Of a stretch of DNA of 64,000 nt, positions 8,188 through 17,099 are shown one piece after another. The DNA lies in assembly GCA_045542735.1 (NCBI GenBank), contig JAZQLQ010000001.1:1-64000 (forward strand). Direction: 5' to 3'. Below the pieces are notes generated by a model. That model was not told the origin of the DNA. It made no database searches and saw nothing but the letters and a program-made list of their open reading frames with translations. The DNA is from UBA2882 sp045542735 (GTDB lineage: Bacteria; Bacillota; Clostridia; Lachnospirales; Lachnospiraceae). Position 1 is the first letter of the stretch, and every line of letters starts with the position of its first letter. The translations under genes and the position numbers were made by a program.

Positions 8188-9009
8188 ATGAAAAAAATTG
8201 AACAATACATACATGTCTTGGGAGTAGGACATGCTACCGTTATCAAATGCTACAATACTTGTTTTGCCATAAACGGTGCAGATGGGGAGTATTTTTTGGT
8301 AGATGCAGGTGGCGGAAATGGGATTTTGATACAGCTTGAGAAAACAGGAATTCCTATTACAGGTATTCATCATATGTTTATTACACATATGCATACAGAC
8401 CATGTTATTGGGGCTATCTGGATGATCCGTATGGTTGCGACAGCTGTATTAAAGGGGAAATATCAAGGGAAGTTTACTATTTATTGTCAAAGTCATGTGG
8501 CAGAAAATCTGCGTACCATTTGTCAAATGATGCTTGCCAAGAAACATTATGCCTGCATTGATAGGGAAATTGTATTTGATATCATTGAAGATGGGATGAA
8601 AAAGGATATTCTTGGTATGGAAGTGGAGTTTTTGGATATTCATTCCTCCAAAGCTGCACAATTTGGATGTGTTTTGAAACTGTTAAATGGTCAAACCATC
8701 TTTTTTGCAGGGGATGAACCACTTTGTGATATGCATAAAGAACGTGCAAAAGGCGCTGCCTGGTTGTTACATGAAGCTTTTTGTATGGATCGGGATGCAG
8801 ATATCTACAAACCCTATGAAAAACATCATTCTACAGCAAAGGATGCGGGAATGAAGGCGGAGGAACTTCAAGTGAAAAATCTGGTGCTTTGGCATTCGGA
8901 GGATGATCATTATGGGGAAAAGGAAAAATTGTACAAGGAAGAGGCATCTGCTGTCTTTTCCGGGAATATTTATATACCAAAGGATTTGGATAGAATATTA
9001 TTGCAATAA
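8188..9009 (+). CDS. metallo-beta-lactamase-fold hydrolase, RNase Z-like
   Basis: The 273-residue protein carries the zinc-binding THMHTDHVIG motif near residue 70, a later conserved Asp in FFAGDEP and a C-terminal LWHSED histidine, the layout of the RNase Z / arylsulfatase branch of the metallo-beta-lactamase fold. It lacks the RNase Z flexible arm, so tRNA 3' processing is not assured; substrate is unknown. AAGGAG precedes the ATG. It is divergent from the tRNA-Leu gene with a shared 71-bp promoter region. Confidence 0.75.
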   Translation: MKKIEQYIHVLGVGHATVIKCYNTCFAINGADGEYFLVDAGGGNGILIQLEKTGIPITGIHHMFITHMHTDHVIGAIWMIRMVATAVLKGKYQGKFTIYCQSHVAENLRTICQMMLAKKHYACIDREIVFDIIEDGMKKDILGMEVEFLDIHSSKAAQFGCVLKLLNGQTIFFAGDEPLCDMHKERAKGAAWLLHEAFCMDRDADIYKPYEKHHSTAKDAGMKAEELQVKNLVLWHSEDDHYGEKEKLYKEEASAVFSGNIYIPKDLDRILLQ

Positions 9010-9060
9010 AGATGGAAAACCACTTGGATTTTTGGTAAAATAGTGGTTAGGTGAGAGATT

Positions 9061-9381
9061 ATGACTTGTAAAGAAGCAGAAAAGCAGATTCCTTCTTTTT
9101 TACAGGATGAAATGGATGAAGAGAGTCTTGCTGAATTTGTGGAACATGTAAAGGAATGTGATGATTGCGAGGAAGAACTGGCAATTCAGTATCTTACCGT
9201 CGAAGGCTTGGCACGTTTGGAAGAAGGTGCTTCTTTTTCGTTGGATGATGAGTTGGCGAATAAGATTCATCAGGCTGACCGAAGAGTTCGGATCAATGGC
9301 AAGATTGAACGGGTTTGCAAAGGAATTGAGAGCGTTGCAATTATTATATTGGGACTTGCCATTATGTATATGGTTTGGTAA
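9061..9381 (+). CDS. small zinc-finger membrane protein, anti-sigma-like
   Basis: This 106-residue protein starts with a putative zf-HC2 zinc finger (Cys3, then HVKECDDC giving His and two Cys), as in anti-sigma factors that hold ECF sigma factors at the membrane. A single transmembrane helix (about 86-105) ends the chain, with no extracytoplasmic domain. No sigma-factor gene is adjacent; polA follows 32 bases later. It may act on a partner encoded elsewhere, or the finger may serve another membrane-anchoring role. Confidence 0.6.
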   Translation: MTCKEAEKQIPSFLQDEMDEESLAEFVEHVKECDDCEEELAIQYLTVEGLARLEEGASFSLDDELANKIHQADRRVRINGKIERVCKGIESVAIIILGLAIMYMVW

Positions 9382-9413
9382 GTGTACACAAATGTAAGAT
9401 ATGGAGTAGTGAC

Positions 9414-12062
9414 ATGGCAAAGAAACTGGTTTTAATAGATGGACATAGTATATTAAACAGAGCTTTTTATGGTGTGCCGGAACTGACTAATGCAGAGGGG
9501 TTCCATACCAATGCTATTTATGGATTTTTAAATATTTTATTTAAGCTGTTGGATGAGGAAAAGCCGGATGGATTGGCTGTGGCATTTGACTTGTCTGCAC
9601 CGACCTTCCGTCACGAGATGTACAAGGAGTACAAAGGCACCAGAAAGCCTATGCCGGAGGAATTGCGGGAGCAGGTTCCTGTAATGAAACAGGTACTTCA
9701 ATCCATGGGTGTACTCATCATGGAAAAGCCCGGTTTTGAAGCGGATGATATCTTAGGCACCATGGCGAAGAAGGGTGAAGCACAAGGCTATGAAGTATCC
9801 CTTGTATCCGGTGACCGCGATTTATTGCAGATTGCCACAGAGCATATTAAGATTCGGATTCCCAAGACAAAGGGAGGTAAAACCGAGATAGAGGATTACT
9901 ATGCGGCAGATGTAAAAGAGCGTTATCAGGTGACACCTACACAGTTTATAGAGTTAAAGGCATTGATGGGGGATGCATCCGACAATATCCCCGGTGTGCC
10001 CAAGATTGGTGAAAAGACTGCCACAAATCTCATGGTAGAGTATGGTTCCATTGAAAATATTTATGCCAATATAGAGAATATTAGTAAAAAGAGTATTAAA
10101 GAAACCTTATCTGCCAATCGTGATTTGGCAGAGCTGAGCCTAAAATTAGCGACCATTTGTATCACTGCGGATATTCCTTTTTCCTTGCAGGATACGGATC
10201 TTGGTGAGCTATTTACAAAGGAAGCCTATGAATGGTGTCTGAAGTTGAATTTCAAAAATATGCTTAGCCGATTTGACCGGGATAAGGTGGCAGAAAAGGT
10301 TGAGAGGACATTTCATAGTGTAAGCGATCTTTCGGAGGCCGAGGATTTATTTGTTGCATGTGCTAAGGCAGCACATCCTGCATTTGTGTTTTATGCCGGA
10401 GAAAATGGCTTGGAAGCAGTATCTGTCTGTACAGATGAAGAACATTTATATTGTCTCTTTGTCCGCAATTTTATCACGGAAGATTATGTGATATCCAGAT
10501 GTAAAGCCTTGGCAGAGCAGGCAGTAGCTGTAGGCAATAAACTGGTAGTCTTCGATGTAAAAAAATGCTATGACTACATCCCTTATGAGGAGAGCAAAGT
10601 GTTTTTTGATTGTAAATTGGCAGCATATTTGTTGAACCCCAATCACAAAGAATATGAGCTTGAGGATGTGGCGGCGGAGCATGGCAACATCAATTGTCAG
10701 GATTTTAAACAGATTTTTGGTAAAAAGACAGTAAGTGCCGCTGTAGAGGAAATGGAAGCAGAGTTTGTAGAATATGCCTGTATGCAAAGTCTTTCTTTAC
10801 AGCTTTCCTATGATACATTAAATGAAAAACTCAAAGAAGAGCATATGGTTTCTCTTTATGAGAACATTGAGATGCCTCTGACCTATGTGTTGTATGACAT
10901 GGAAAAAGAGGGTGTCTTGGCGGAGGGTGATGCATTAAAGGAATACAGTGCTGTCCTAGGTGAAAAAATTGCGGAGTTAGAAAAACGCATTTATGAACAG
11001 GTGGGAGAGAACTTTAATATCAATTCGCCCAAACAATTGGGTGAGATTCTCTTTGAAAAAATGGGATTAAAGGGCGGAAAGAAGACCAAGACCGGTTATT
11101 CCACTGCAGCAGATGTGTTAGAGAAGTTAGCAGTAGATAACCCTGTTGTAGCAGATATTCTGGAGTATCGTGGACTGGCTAAGTTAAAGAGTACCTATGC
11201 AGATGGATTAGCTGAGTATATTGATGAAAGTGGAAGGATTCATTCTTCTTTTAATCAAATGATTACGGCTACCGGGCGCATTTCTTCCACAGAGCCCAAT
11301 CTGCAAAACATTCCCATGCGTACGGAGATGGGAAGAATGATCCGTAAGGTATTTGTGGCAAAGGAAGGCTGTGTCCTTATTGATGCAGATTATTCCCAGA
11401 TTGAATTGCGTATTTTGGCTCATTTATCCGGTGACAAGGAGTTAATTGAAGCTTATCATACAGATGCGGATATTCACCGCATCACAGCATCCAAGGTATT
11501 CCATACACCCATGGATGAGGTGACTTCCTTACAGAGAAGAAATGCGAAGGCTGTTAATTTTGGTATTGTATACGGCATCAGTGCCTTTGGTTTAAGTCAG
11601 GATATCGGCACTTCCCAAAAGGAAGCGGCACAATATATGAAGCAATATTTTGAGACATATCCCGATGTAAAACGCTATCAGGAAGAGACCGTGGAGAATG
11701 CCAAAGAGACAGGCTATACTATTACCATGTTTGATAGAAGAAGACCTATGCCGGAGTTGAAGTCCAGCAACTTTATGCAGAGACAGTTTGGTGAACGTGC
11801 GGCAATGAATGCACCTATTCAGGGAACTGCTGCAGATATCATGAAGATTGCAATGATCAATGTATATCGTGGATTAAAAGAAGCGGGCTTACGCTCCAAG
11901 TTGATTTTACAGGTGCATGATGAACTGTTAATTGAGACCTACGAGGATGAAATAGAGCAGGTGAAAGAAATACTGACACGGGAGATGAAAGGTGCAGCAG
12001 ATTTGGCGGTGCCTTTGGAGATTGATCTGAATATGGGTGAAAACTGGTATGATGCACATTAA
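9414..12062 (+). CDS. polA: DNA polymerase I
   Basis: The 882-residue enzyme fills gaps and removes RNA primers. Residues 1-290 form the 5'-3' exonuclease (LIDGHSILNRAFYG; GDRDLLQIA; LMGDASDNIPGVP). Residues about 300-480 are a remnant 3'-5' exonuclease domain without the catalytic Asp-x-Glu, so no proofreading is expected. The polymerase domain has motif A (DADYSQIELRILAH), motif B (RRNAKAVNFGIVYG) and motif C (QVHDELLIE). The start at 9414 is chosen by homology of MAKKLVLIDGHS; the in-frame start 39 bases earlier overlaps the preceding gene. coaE follows after 36 bases. Confidence 0.96.
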   Translation: MAKKLVLIDGHSILNRAFYGVPELTNAEGFHTNAIYGFLNILFKLLDEEKPDGLAVAFDLSAPTFRHEMYKEYKGTRKPMPEELREQVPVMKQVLQSMGVLIMEKPGFEADDILGTMAKKGEAQGYEVSLVSGDRDLLQIATEHIKIRIPKTKGGKTEIEDYYAADVKERYQVTPTQFIELKALMGDASDNIPGVPKIGEKTATNLMVEYGSIENIYANIENISKKSIKETLSANRDLAELSLKLATICITADIPFSLQDTDLGELFTKEAYEWCLKLNFKNMLSRFDRDKVAEKVERTFHSVSDLSEAEDLFVACAKAAHPAFVFYAGENGLEAVSVCTDEEHLYCLFVRNFITEDYVISRCKALAEQAVAVGNKLVVFDVKKCYDYIPYEESKVFFDCKLAAYLLNPNHKEYELEDVAAEHGNINCQDFKQIFGKKTVSAAVEEMEAEFVEYACMQSLSLQLSYDTLNEKLKEEHMVSLYENIEMPLTYVLYDMEKEGVLAEGDALKEYSAVLGEKIAELEKRIYEQVGENFNINSPKQLGEILFEKMGLKGGKKTKTGYSTAADVLEKLAVDNPVVADILEYRGLAKLKSTYADGLAEYIDESGRIHSSFNQMITATGRISSTEPNLQNIPMRTEMGRMIRKVFVAKEGCVLIDADYSQIELRILAHLSGDKELIEAYHTDADIHRITASKVFHTPMDEVTSLQRRNAKAVNFGIVYGISAFGLSQDIGTSQKEAAQYMKQYFETYPDVKRYQEETVENAKETGYTITMFDRRRPMPELKSSNFMQRQFGERAAMNAPIQGTAADIMKIAMINVYRGLKEAGLRSKLILQVHDELLIETYEDEIEQVKEILTREMKGAADLAVPLEIDLNMGENWYDAH

Positions 12063-12098
12063 TCTGTTGTGACAATATAAGTGAAAGCAGGAAAAATT

Positions 12099-12710
12099 AT
12101 GAAGACCATAGGGATTACAGGTGGCGTAGGAGCCGGAAAATCTTTGGTTTTAAACTATATAAAGAATCATTATTGTGCCAAAATATATATGGCAGATGAT
12201 ATTGCAAACCTCTTAAAAGAGCCCGGGCAAAGCTGCTATCAACCAATGATTGATTTACTTGGTGAAGATATCTTGGATGCAGATAAGCGCATTGACAAAG
12301 CCAAAATGGCGGAAAGGATTTTTACAGAGGGAGACTTGTTGCAAAAGGTTAATGCAGTCATTCATCCGGCTGTTAAGTCCTATGTTTTGTCAGAGATTGA
12401 TGCAGAACATAAAAAAGGTGAGCAGGACTTTTTTATACTGGAAGCGGCACTTTTAATTGAAGAGCATTATGATGAGATCCTGGATGAACTTTGGTATATC
12501 CGTGCAGATGAAGAGGTACGGAGTGAGAGATTAAAGGCATCCAGAAACTATTCGGATGAGAAAATCCGTAATATTATGAATAATCAGATGTTTGATGCTG
12601 TTTTTATGGAGCATTGTAAGGTCATCATTGAAAATAACGGAGATTTGGAAAAGACTTTTAGACAAATCGATGAGAAATTGGGGGAATACATAGGTGCAGA
12701 GAGCAAATAA
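12099..12710 (+). CDS. coaE: dephospho-CoA kinase
   Basis: The 203-residue P-loop kinase phosphorylates the 3' hydroxyl of dephospho-CoA, the last step in CoA synthesis. The Walker A motif GITGGVGAGKS is at residues 5-15, and the ADDIA and LLEAALLIEE segments match the family. I place the start at 12099 because AGCAGG precedes it; a GTG at 12081 is possible. Its end overlaps the next gene by 17 bases. polA-coaE order is common in Firmicutes. Confidence 0.93.
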   Translation: MKTIGITGGVGAGKSLVLNYIKNHYCAKIYMADDIANLLKEPGQSCYQPMIDLLGEDILDADKRIDKAKMAERIFTEGDLLQKVNAVIHPAVKSYVLSEIDAEHKKGEQDFFILEAALLIEEHYDEILDELWYIRADEEVRSERLKASRNYSDEKIRNIMNNQMFDAVFMEHCKVIIENNGDLEKTFRQIDEKLGEYIGAESK

Positions 12711-15237
12711 AGGAACAAACGCATATGTATATGGACTGGATATTGGTACAAGAAGTATTGTAGGTACTGTGGGATATCGTCAAAAAGACCGTTTTGTTGT
12801 AGTGGCACAGCAGGTAAAGGAGCATGAATCCAGAGCAATGTTGGATGGTCAGATTCATGATATCGGTGCGGTTAGTGATATGATCCGTGAAGTAACAGAC
12901 TTGTTGGAGAGTAAAGTCGGAGAGCCTTTAAAGCAGGTATGTATTGCTGCGGCGGGTCGTGTGTTAAAGACAGTGACTGTCCATGTGGATATGGACATGG
13001 AAGGTGAAAAGACAGTATCCAAAGAAGATATTCATATGTTAAATTCTTACGGTGTAGAAAAGGCATATGAGATTTTTCAAAAAGATAATGACTCCGAGAT
13101 GAAATTTTATTGTGTGGGATATTCCATCATTCACTATTATATGAACGGTTATCCCATGAACAATCTGGAAAACCACAAGGCAAAAGATATTTCTGCGGAT
13201 ATGATCGCAACCTTTTTGCCGGATGATGTAGTGGATGGCTTATATAAAGCGGTTGAGCTTGCAGGCTTGGAAGTGGCAAATCTGACATTGGAGCCTATTG
13301 CAGCTATTGAACTGGCAATTCCTGATATGTATCGCATGTTAAATATTGCGTTGATTGACGTGGGAGCAGGTACATCCGATATTTCCATTACCAAGGATGG
13401 CAGTATCATTGCCTATGGCATGTTGCCCGTGGCAGGAGACTGTCTGACCGAGGATATCGCCAGACATTGCCTGGTTGATTTCCAGACTGCAGAGCAGATT
13501 AAACGCGGTATTGAGAAAGAGCCTACTGTAGAATATAAAGACATTATGGGCTTACCTCAAAAGATCACCAAGGATGAAGTTCTTGCAGTGGTTGAGCAGG
13601 ATATGGAAGATATGGCAAGTCAGGCTGCAGAAAAGATCAAAGAATTGAATGGTAATAAGCCCGTCAGTGCAGTCTTTGTAGTCGGTGGTGGCGGTAAAAT
13701 CGATACCTATACCGATCGTGTTGCAAAGCATCTGGGTATTGCACCGGAGCGTTGTGCAGTCAGAGGTGAAGAGGTAATGCAAAAAGTCGATTTTATGGAA
13801 CGGGATGCGACCAAGGATTCTCTGATGGTTACACCTATCGGTATTTGCCTGAATTTCTATGAACAGAGCAATAACTTTATCTTTGTAACCTTCAATGATA
13901 AACGTGTGAAATTATATGACAACAATCGCCTTGCTATTGTGGATGCGGCAATTTTGGCAGAGTTTCCCAATGAGGATTTATTTCCCAAACGTGGCGAAGC
14001 TTTGGAGTTTACCTTAAATGGTAAGCCTATGACAATCCGTGGTGGACGTGGTGAGTCTGCAACTGTTTTATTAAATGGTGATGAGGCAGATATCCATACG
14101 GCAATCCGTAGCAATGATGTGATTAAGGTAATTCCTTCCACAGCCGGGGATAAGGCTGAGATGGTTGTATCCAAATTGCCTGAGTATGATGGCAGTCTGA
14201 CCATCCATGTGGACGGCAATGATATCTGTGTACCGAAGTTAGCAAGTGTTAACGGTGAGTTGCAGTCCTCTTATTATCAGATTCAAAATGGTGATCAGGT
14301 AGAATTACTCAATTATTATACCGTGGCTCAGATTTTGGAGTTTATGGATATTATTCCTGAAAATATCGGTCACGTAATGGTAAATAACGAAGTAAGGGAT
14401 TTATCTGCAAAAGTATATGATAACTTCACGGTTTCCTTGAATATTGAGGAACAGGGCAAATCTGAAACAAAAGAAGAAGTCTTAGAAGAATCCGTTGAAG
14501 AGGTAGTGGAAGAGGTTTCTCAACCGACCGTAGCTACTTCTCAGGCAGAAGCGGTTCATGCTATGATAGAGCAGGCAAATGATGAAAACTATGATCCAAA
14601 TGCTTCTATGGACAGCGGAATGTCAGCTCTTGAAAAAGCAAAGGCAGATGCTGAGAAGTTGGTGGTACAGTCCCAATATGAGAGAGCGGAAGCAGCATTG
14701 GCACAGATGGTGCAGATGGCTATGTCCGGTGCCACCATGCCTGCAACAGCGGCTTCTGACCTTCATGTAACCAAGAGTAGTAAGGAATTGTACGGAAGCC
14801 TGCAGAGCAATATCAATCGTTTAAAGAGCGGTACTTCCATTGTAGAACTACGCGATGAAGCCATAGCAGAAGAGGCAGCACATAATGCGGCAAATATGTC
14901 TGTAGCAACACCTGTGGCAGCGCCGGTTGTAACACCTGTGACAGAGCCTGCACCGGAAGCGGTTGCAGAGAAGCCTGCGGAAGTACATATACCTCCCATG
15001 AGCACAGAAACGGTTAATGGCAAGGTGTTACAGATTTTAAACGTTCTTGTGAATAATGAATTGGTCACATTAAAAGGAAAAACGGATTATATCTATGTGG
15101 ATGTCTTTGAATTCATTGAATTCGATTTGTCCAGACCACAGGGTAAATCGGTAGAAACATTAATAAACGGAAGAAAAGCTCAGTATACAGAGCCTTTGCA
15201 AAACGGCGATAAACTGGAGATTTTCTGGAAGGATTAA
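12694..15237 (+). CDS. FtsA-like actin-family protein with C-terminal extension
   Basis: The 847-residue protein opens with an actin/FtsA ATPase domain: phosphate-1 GLDIGTRSIVG (residues 14-24), an SHS2-type insert (QVCIAAAGRVLKT), phosphate-2 IALIDVGAGTSDIS and adenosine motif VFVVGGGGKI. After about residue 390 it continues with beta-grasp-like segments (LEFTLNGKPMTIRGG; ending in LQNGDKLEIFW), separated by a Glu/Val/Ala-rich linker (about 590-780). There is no FtsA amphipathic C-terminal membrane helix. It is about twice the length of FtsA, so I regard it as an FtsA/PilM relative of unknown role. The start is a GTG inside coaE with GGGGGA upstream; no later in-frame ATG precedes the phosphate-1 motif. 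Confidence 0.72.
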   Translation: MQRANKGTNAYVYGLDIGTRSIVGTVGYRQKDRFVVVAQQVKEHESRAMLDGQIHDIGAVSDMIREVTDLLESKVGEPLKQVCIAAAGRVLKTVTVHVDMDMEGEKTVSKEDIHMLNSYGVEKAYEIFQKDNDSEMKFYCVGYSIIHYYMNGYPMNNLENHKAKDISADMIATFLPDDVVDGLYKAVELAGLEVANLTLEPIAAIELAIPDMYRMLNIALIDVGAGTSDISITKDGSIIAYGMLPVAGDCLTEDIARHCLVDFQTAEQIKRGIEKEPTVEYKDIMGLPQKITKDEVLAVVEQDMEDMASQAAEKIKELNGNKPVSAVFVVGGGGKIDTYTDRVAKHLGIAPERCAVRGEEVMQKVDFMERDATKDSLMVTPIGICLNFYEQSNNFIFVTFNDKRVKLYDNNRLAIVDAAILAEFPNEDLFPKRGEALEFTLNGKPMTIRGGRGESATVLLNGDEADIHTAIRSNDVIKVIPSTAGDKAEMVVSKLPEYDGSLTIHVDGNDICVPKLASVNGELQSSYYQIQNGDQVELLNYYTVAQILEFMDIIPENIGHVMVNNEVRDLSAKVYDNFTVSLNIEEQGKSETKEEVLEESVEEVVEEVSQPTVATSQAEAVHAMIEQANDENYDPNASMDSGMSALEKAKADAEKLVVQSQYERAEAALAQMVQMAMSGATMPATAASDLHVTKSSKELYGSLQSNINRLKSGTSIVELRDEAIAEEAAHNAANMSVATPVAAPVVTPVTEPAPEAVAEKPAEVHIPPMSTETVNGKVLQILNVLVNNELVTLKGKTDYIYVDVFEFIEFDLSRPQGKSVETLINGRKAQYTEPLQNGDKLEIFWKD

Positions 15238-15240
15238 GAA

Positions 15241-16038
15241 ATGCGTTTGATGAGTATTGCCAGTGGGAGCAGCGGAAACTGTATCTACGTAGGTGATGAT
15301 AATACACATATATTGATTGATGCCGGTATCAGTAAAAAGCGTGTGGAAGAAGGACTGAATACCATTGGTCTGACAGTAGGTGATCTGGACGCCATCTTTG
15401 TCACCCATGAGCATATTGACCATATCGGCGGACTGGGTGTATTGACCAGAAAGTGTCAGGCTCCGGTTTATGCTACGGGAGGTACCATTGACGGTATTTT
15501 TCACACATCCTCCCTGGGTAAAATTGATCCCGAACAGTTTATCTCTATTGAAGAAAACCAATGTATCATGGTAGGAGATATCAAGATTGATCCTATGAAA
15601 ATATCTCATGATGCGGCGCAACCGGTTGCCTATCGTTTTTTTAAAGATGATAAGAGCATTGCCATTGCTACGGATATTGGGATGGTTACAGAGGAAAATG
15701 AAGAAAAACTGAAGGGTATGAATGCCATTTTGTTGGAGGCCAATCATGATGTAAACATGCTTCAGGTTGGACCTTATCCATATTATTTAAAGCAGCGTAT
15801 CCTGGGCAATCGCGGACATCTGTCCAATGAAAACGCAGGACGTCTCTTAAGCCGCATTGTACATGATGGATTAAAGCATATTTCATTGGGACATTTAAGT
15901 AAAGAAAACAATATGCCTGCACTGGCGTATGAAGCGGTACGTTTGGAGATTACCATGGGAGACAACCCCTATCAGGCTTCAGATTTTGCCATTGATGTGG
16001 CAAGGAGAAGTGAGCCCTCTAGGGTTGTGACCATCTGA
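15241..16038 (+). CDS. walJ: metallo-beta-lactamase-fold exonuclease, WalJ/YycJ family
   Basis: The 265-residue protein matches the WalJ (YycJ) family by its start MRLMSIASGSSGNCIYVG, the zinc motif THEHIDHIGG, and ATDIG and GHLSNENAG segments. In Bacillus, WalJ is a 5'-3' exonuclease tied to mismatch repair and cell-wall signalling. Here there is no WalKR nearby; it follows the FtsA-like gene by three bases and ends the polA operon. Its 3' end overlaps the end of apbE on the other strand by 20 bp. Confidence 0.87.
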   Translation: MRLMSIASGSSGNCIYVGDDNTHILIDAGISKKRVEEGLNTIGLTVGDLDAIFVTHEHIDHIGGLGVLTRKCQAPVYATGGTIDGIFHTSSLGKIDPEQFISIEENQCIMVGDIKIDPMKISHDAAQPVAYRFFKDDKSIAIATDIGMVTEENEEKLKGMNAILLEANHDVNMLQVGPYPYYLKQRILGNRGHLSNENAGRLLSRIVHDGLKHISLGHLSKENNMPALAYEAVRLEITMGDNPYQASDFAIDVARRSEPSRVVTI

Positions 16039-17047
16039 TGACTTGGTAGTCTGTGGTGACAAAAACAGCTTCCACATCTTCAAATGCGGAAAGCAGTGTC
16101 TTTGATTCTTCCACACCAAGCAAGAGACAGGAGGTGCTTAAGGCATCACCTATCATAGAGGAGTCAGAGAGAATTGTCACAGACAACAGATCACCGGACA
16201 CCGGATAGCCGGTCTTGGGGTCTAAAATATGATGATAAATTTTATCGTTGTATGTAGCATATCTTTGATAAATGCCGCTTGTCACAACCGAGCGGTCGGA
16301 TACGGACAATACATCCAGGGAAGTGGCAGTATCAAAAGGCTTTTCAATACCGATTTTAAAGGCACTGCCATCGGGCTTGTTGCCAATGGTGAGAACATTA
16401 CCACCCAGATTGATGACGGCAGAGTCCACACCTTTAGAAAGCAGAAGGGCTTTTAATCGGTCGGCAATATAGCCTTTGGCAATGAAACCAAGATCAATTT
16501 GAGCTTGCGGATCTGTCAATGTCACGGTATTTGCAGCTTCATCATATTGGATGCAGCCATAATCCACATGGGATAGGGCATCAGAAAGTGCAGAATCATC
16601 GGGGAGCGTAAATTCTCCGGATTGATCGGATGCCATATCGCTATCCGTAAAATCCCAAAGGTCTCTGACCGGAGCTATGGTGATATCAATGGCACCATTG
16701 GTCAATTCACTGAAACGGATGGATTCTTTGATTAGTAACAGGGTTTCGGGATTGACAGATACAGGAGCACCGTTACTGTGATTGATGCGATATACGTCAC
16801 TGCCTTCTATGGTACGGCTGAAAAGTTGCTCGTAGGAAGCGCACATAGTAGCAGCGTCCTCCAATATAGCTGTATCAGTAGTTCCATATAATGTGATGGT
16901 TACTACTGTATCATAGGCAATAATAGTCTTTTGGACAGATTGGTTTTTTTCGCTACCGGGTAGCGTACATCCGCAGATAGCGCAAGCCAAAAGAAGAACA
17001 CATAATAAAGTTGTAATGATTTTTGTAAAAGAATGTTTTATTTTCAT
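16019..17047 (-). CDS. apbE: FAD:protein FMN transferase, lipoprotein (ApbE family)
   Basis: The 342-residue protein attaches FMN through a phosphoester to Thr of flavoproteins such as RnfG/RnfD or NqrC. It has a lipoprotein signal peptide (residues 1-22, lipobox LLAC), an INLGGNVLTIG segment, HHILDPKTGYPVSG and the GDALSTSCLLLG metal-binding loop, all ApbE hallmarks. It probably acts on the outer face of the membrane. No Shine-Dalgarno sequence precedes the ATG; instead a -10 hexamer TATGAT ends six bases before it, suggesting a leaderless mRNA. No flavoprotein target gene is in the window. Confidence 0.92.
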   Translation of the reverse strand: MKIKHSFTKIITTLLCVLLLACAICGCTLPGSEKNQSVQKTIIAYDTVVTITLYGTTDTAILEDAATMCASYEQLFSRTIEGSDVYRINHSNGAPVSVNPETLLLIKESIRFSELTNGAIDITIAPVRDLWDFTDSDMASDQSGEFTLPDDSALSDALSHVDYGCIQYDEAANTVTLTDPQAQIDLGFIAKGYIADRLKALLLSKGVDSAVINLGGNVLTIGNKPDGSAFKIGIEKPFDTATSLDVLSVSDRSVVTSGIYQRYATYNDKIYHHILDPKTGYPVSGDLLSVTILSDSSMIGDALSTSCLLLGVEESKTLLSAFEDVEAVFVTTDYQVIRWSQP

Positions 17048-17053
17048 GAATGC

Positions 17054-17081
17054 ATCATAACACATTTTTTTGCACTTTCAA
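17054..17081 (-). promoter_or_regulatory. apbE promoter placed for a leaderless transcript
   Basis: On the minus strand TTGAAA (17081-17076), a 16-bp spacer and TATGAT (17059-17054) are followed by only six bases (GCATTC) before the ATG of apbE. Transcription should start at or within a base or two of the start codon. Confidence 0.55.
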
Positions 17082-17099
17082 ATAAAGAAGGTCGATAAT

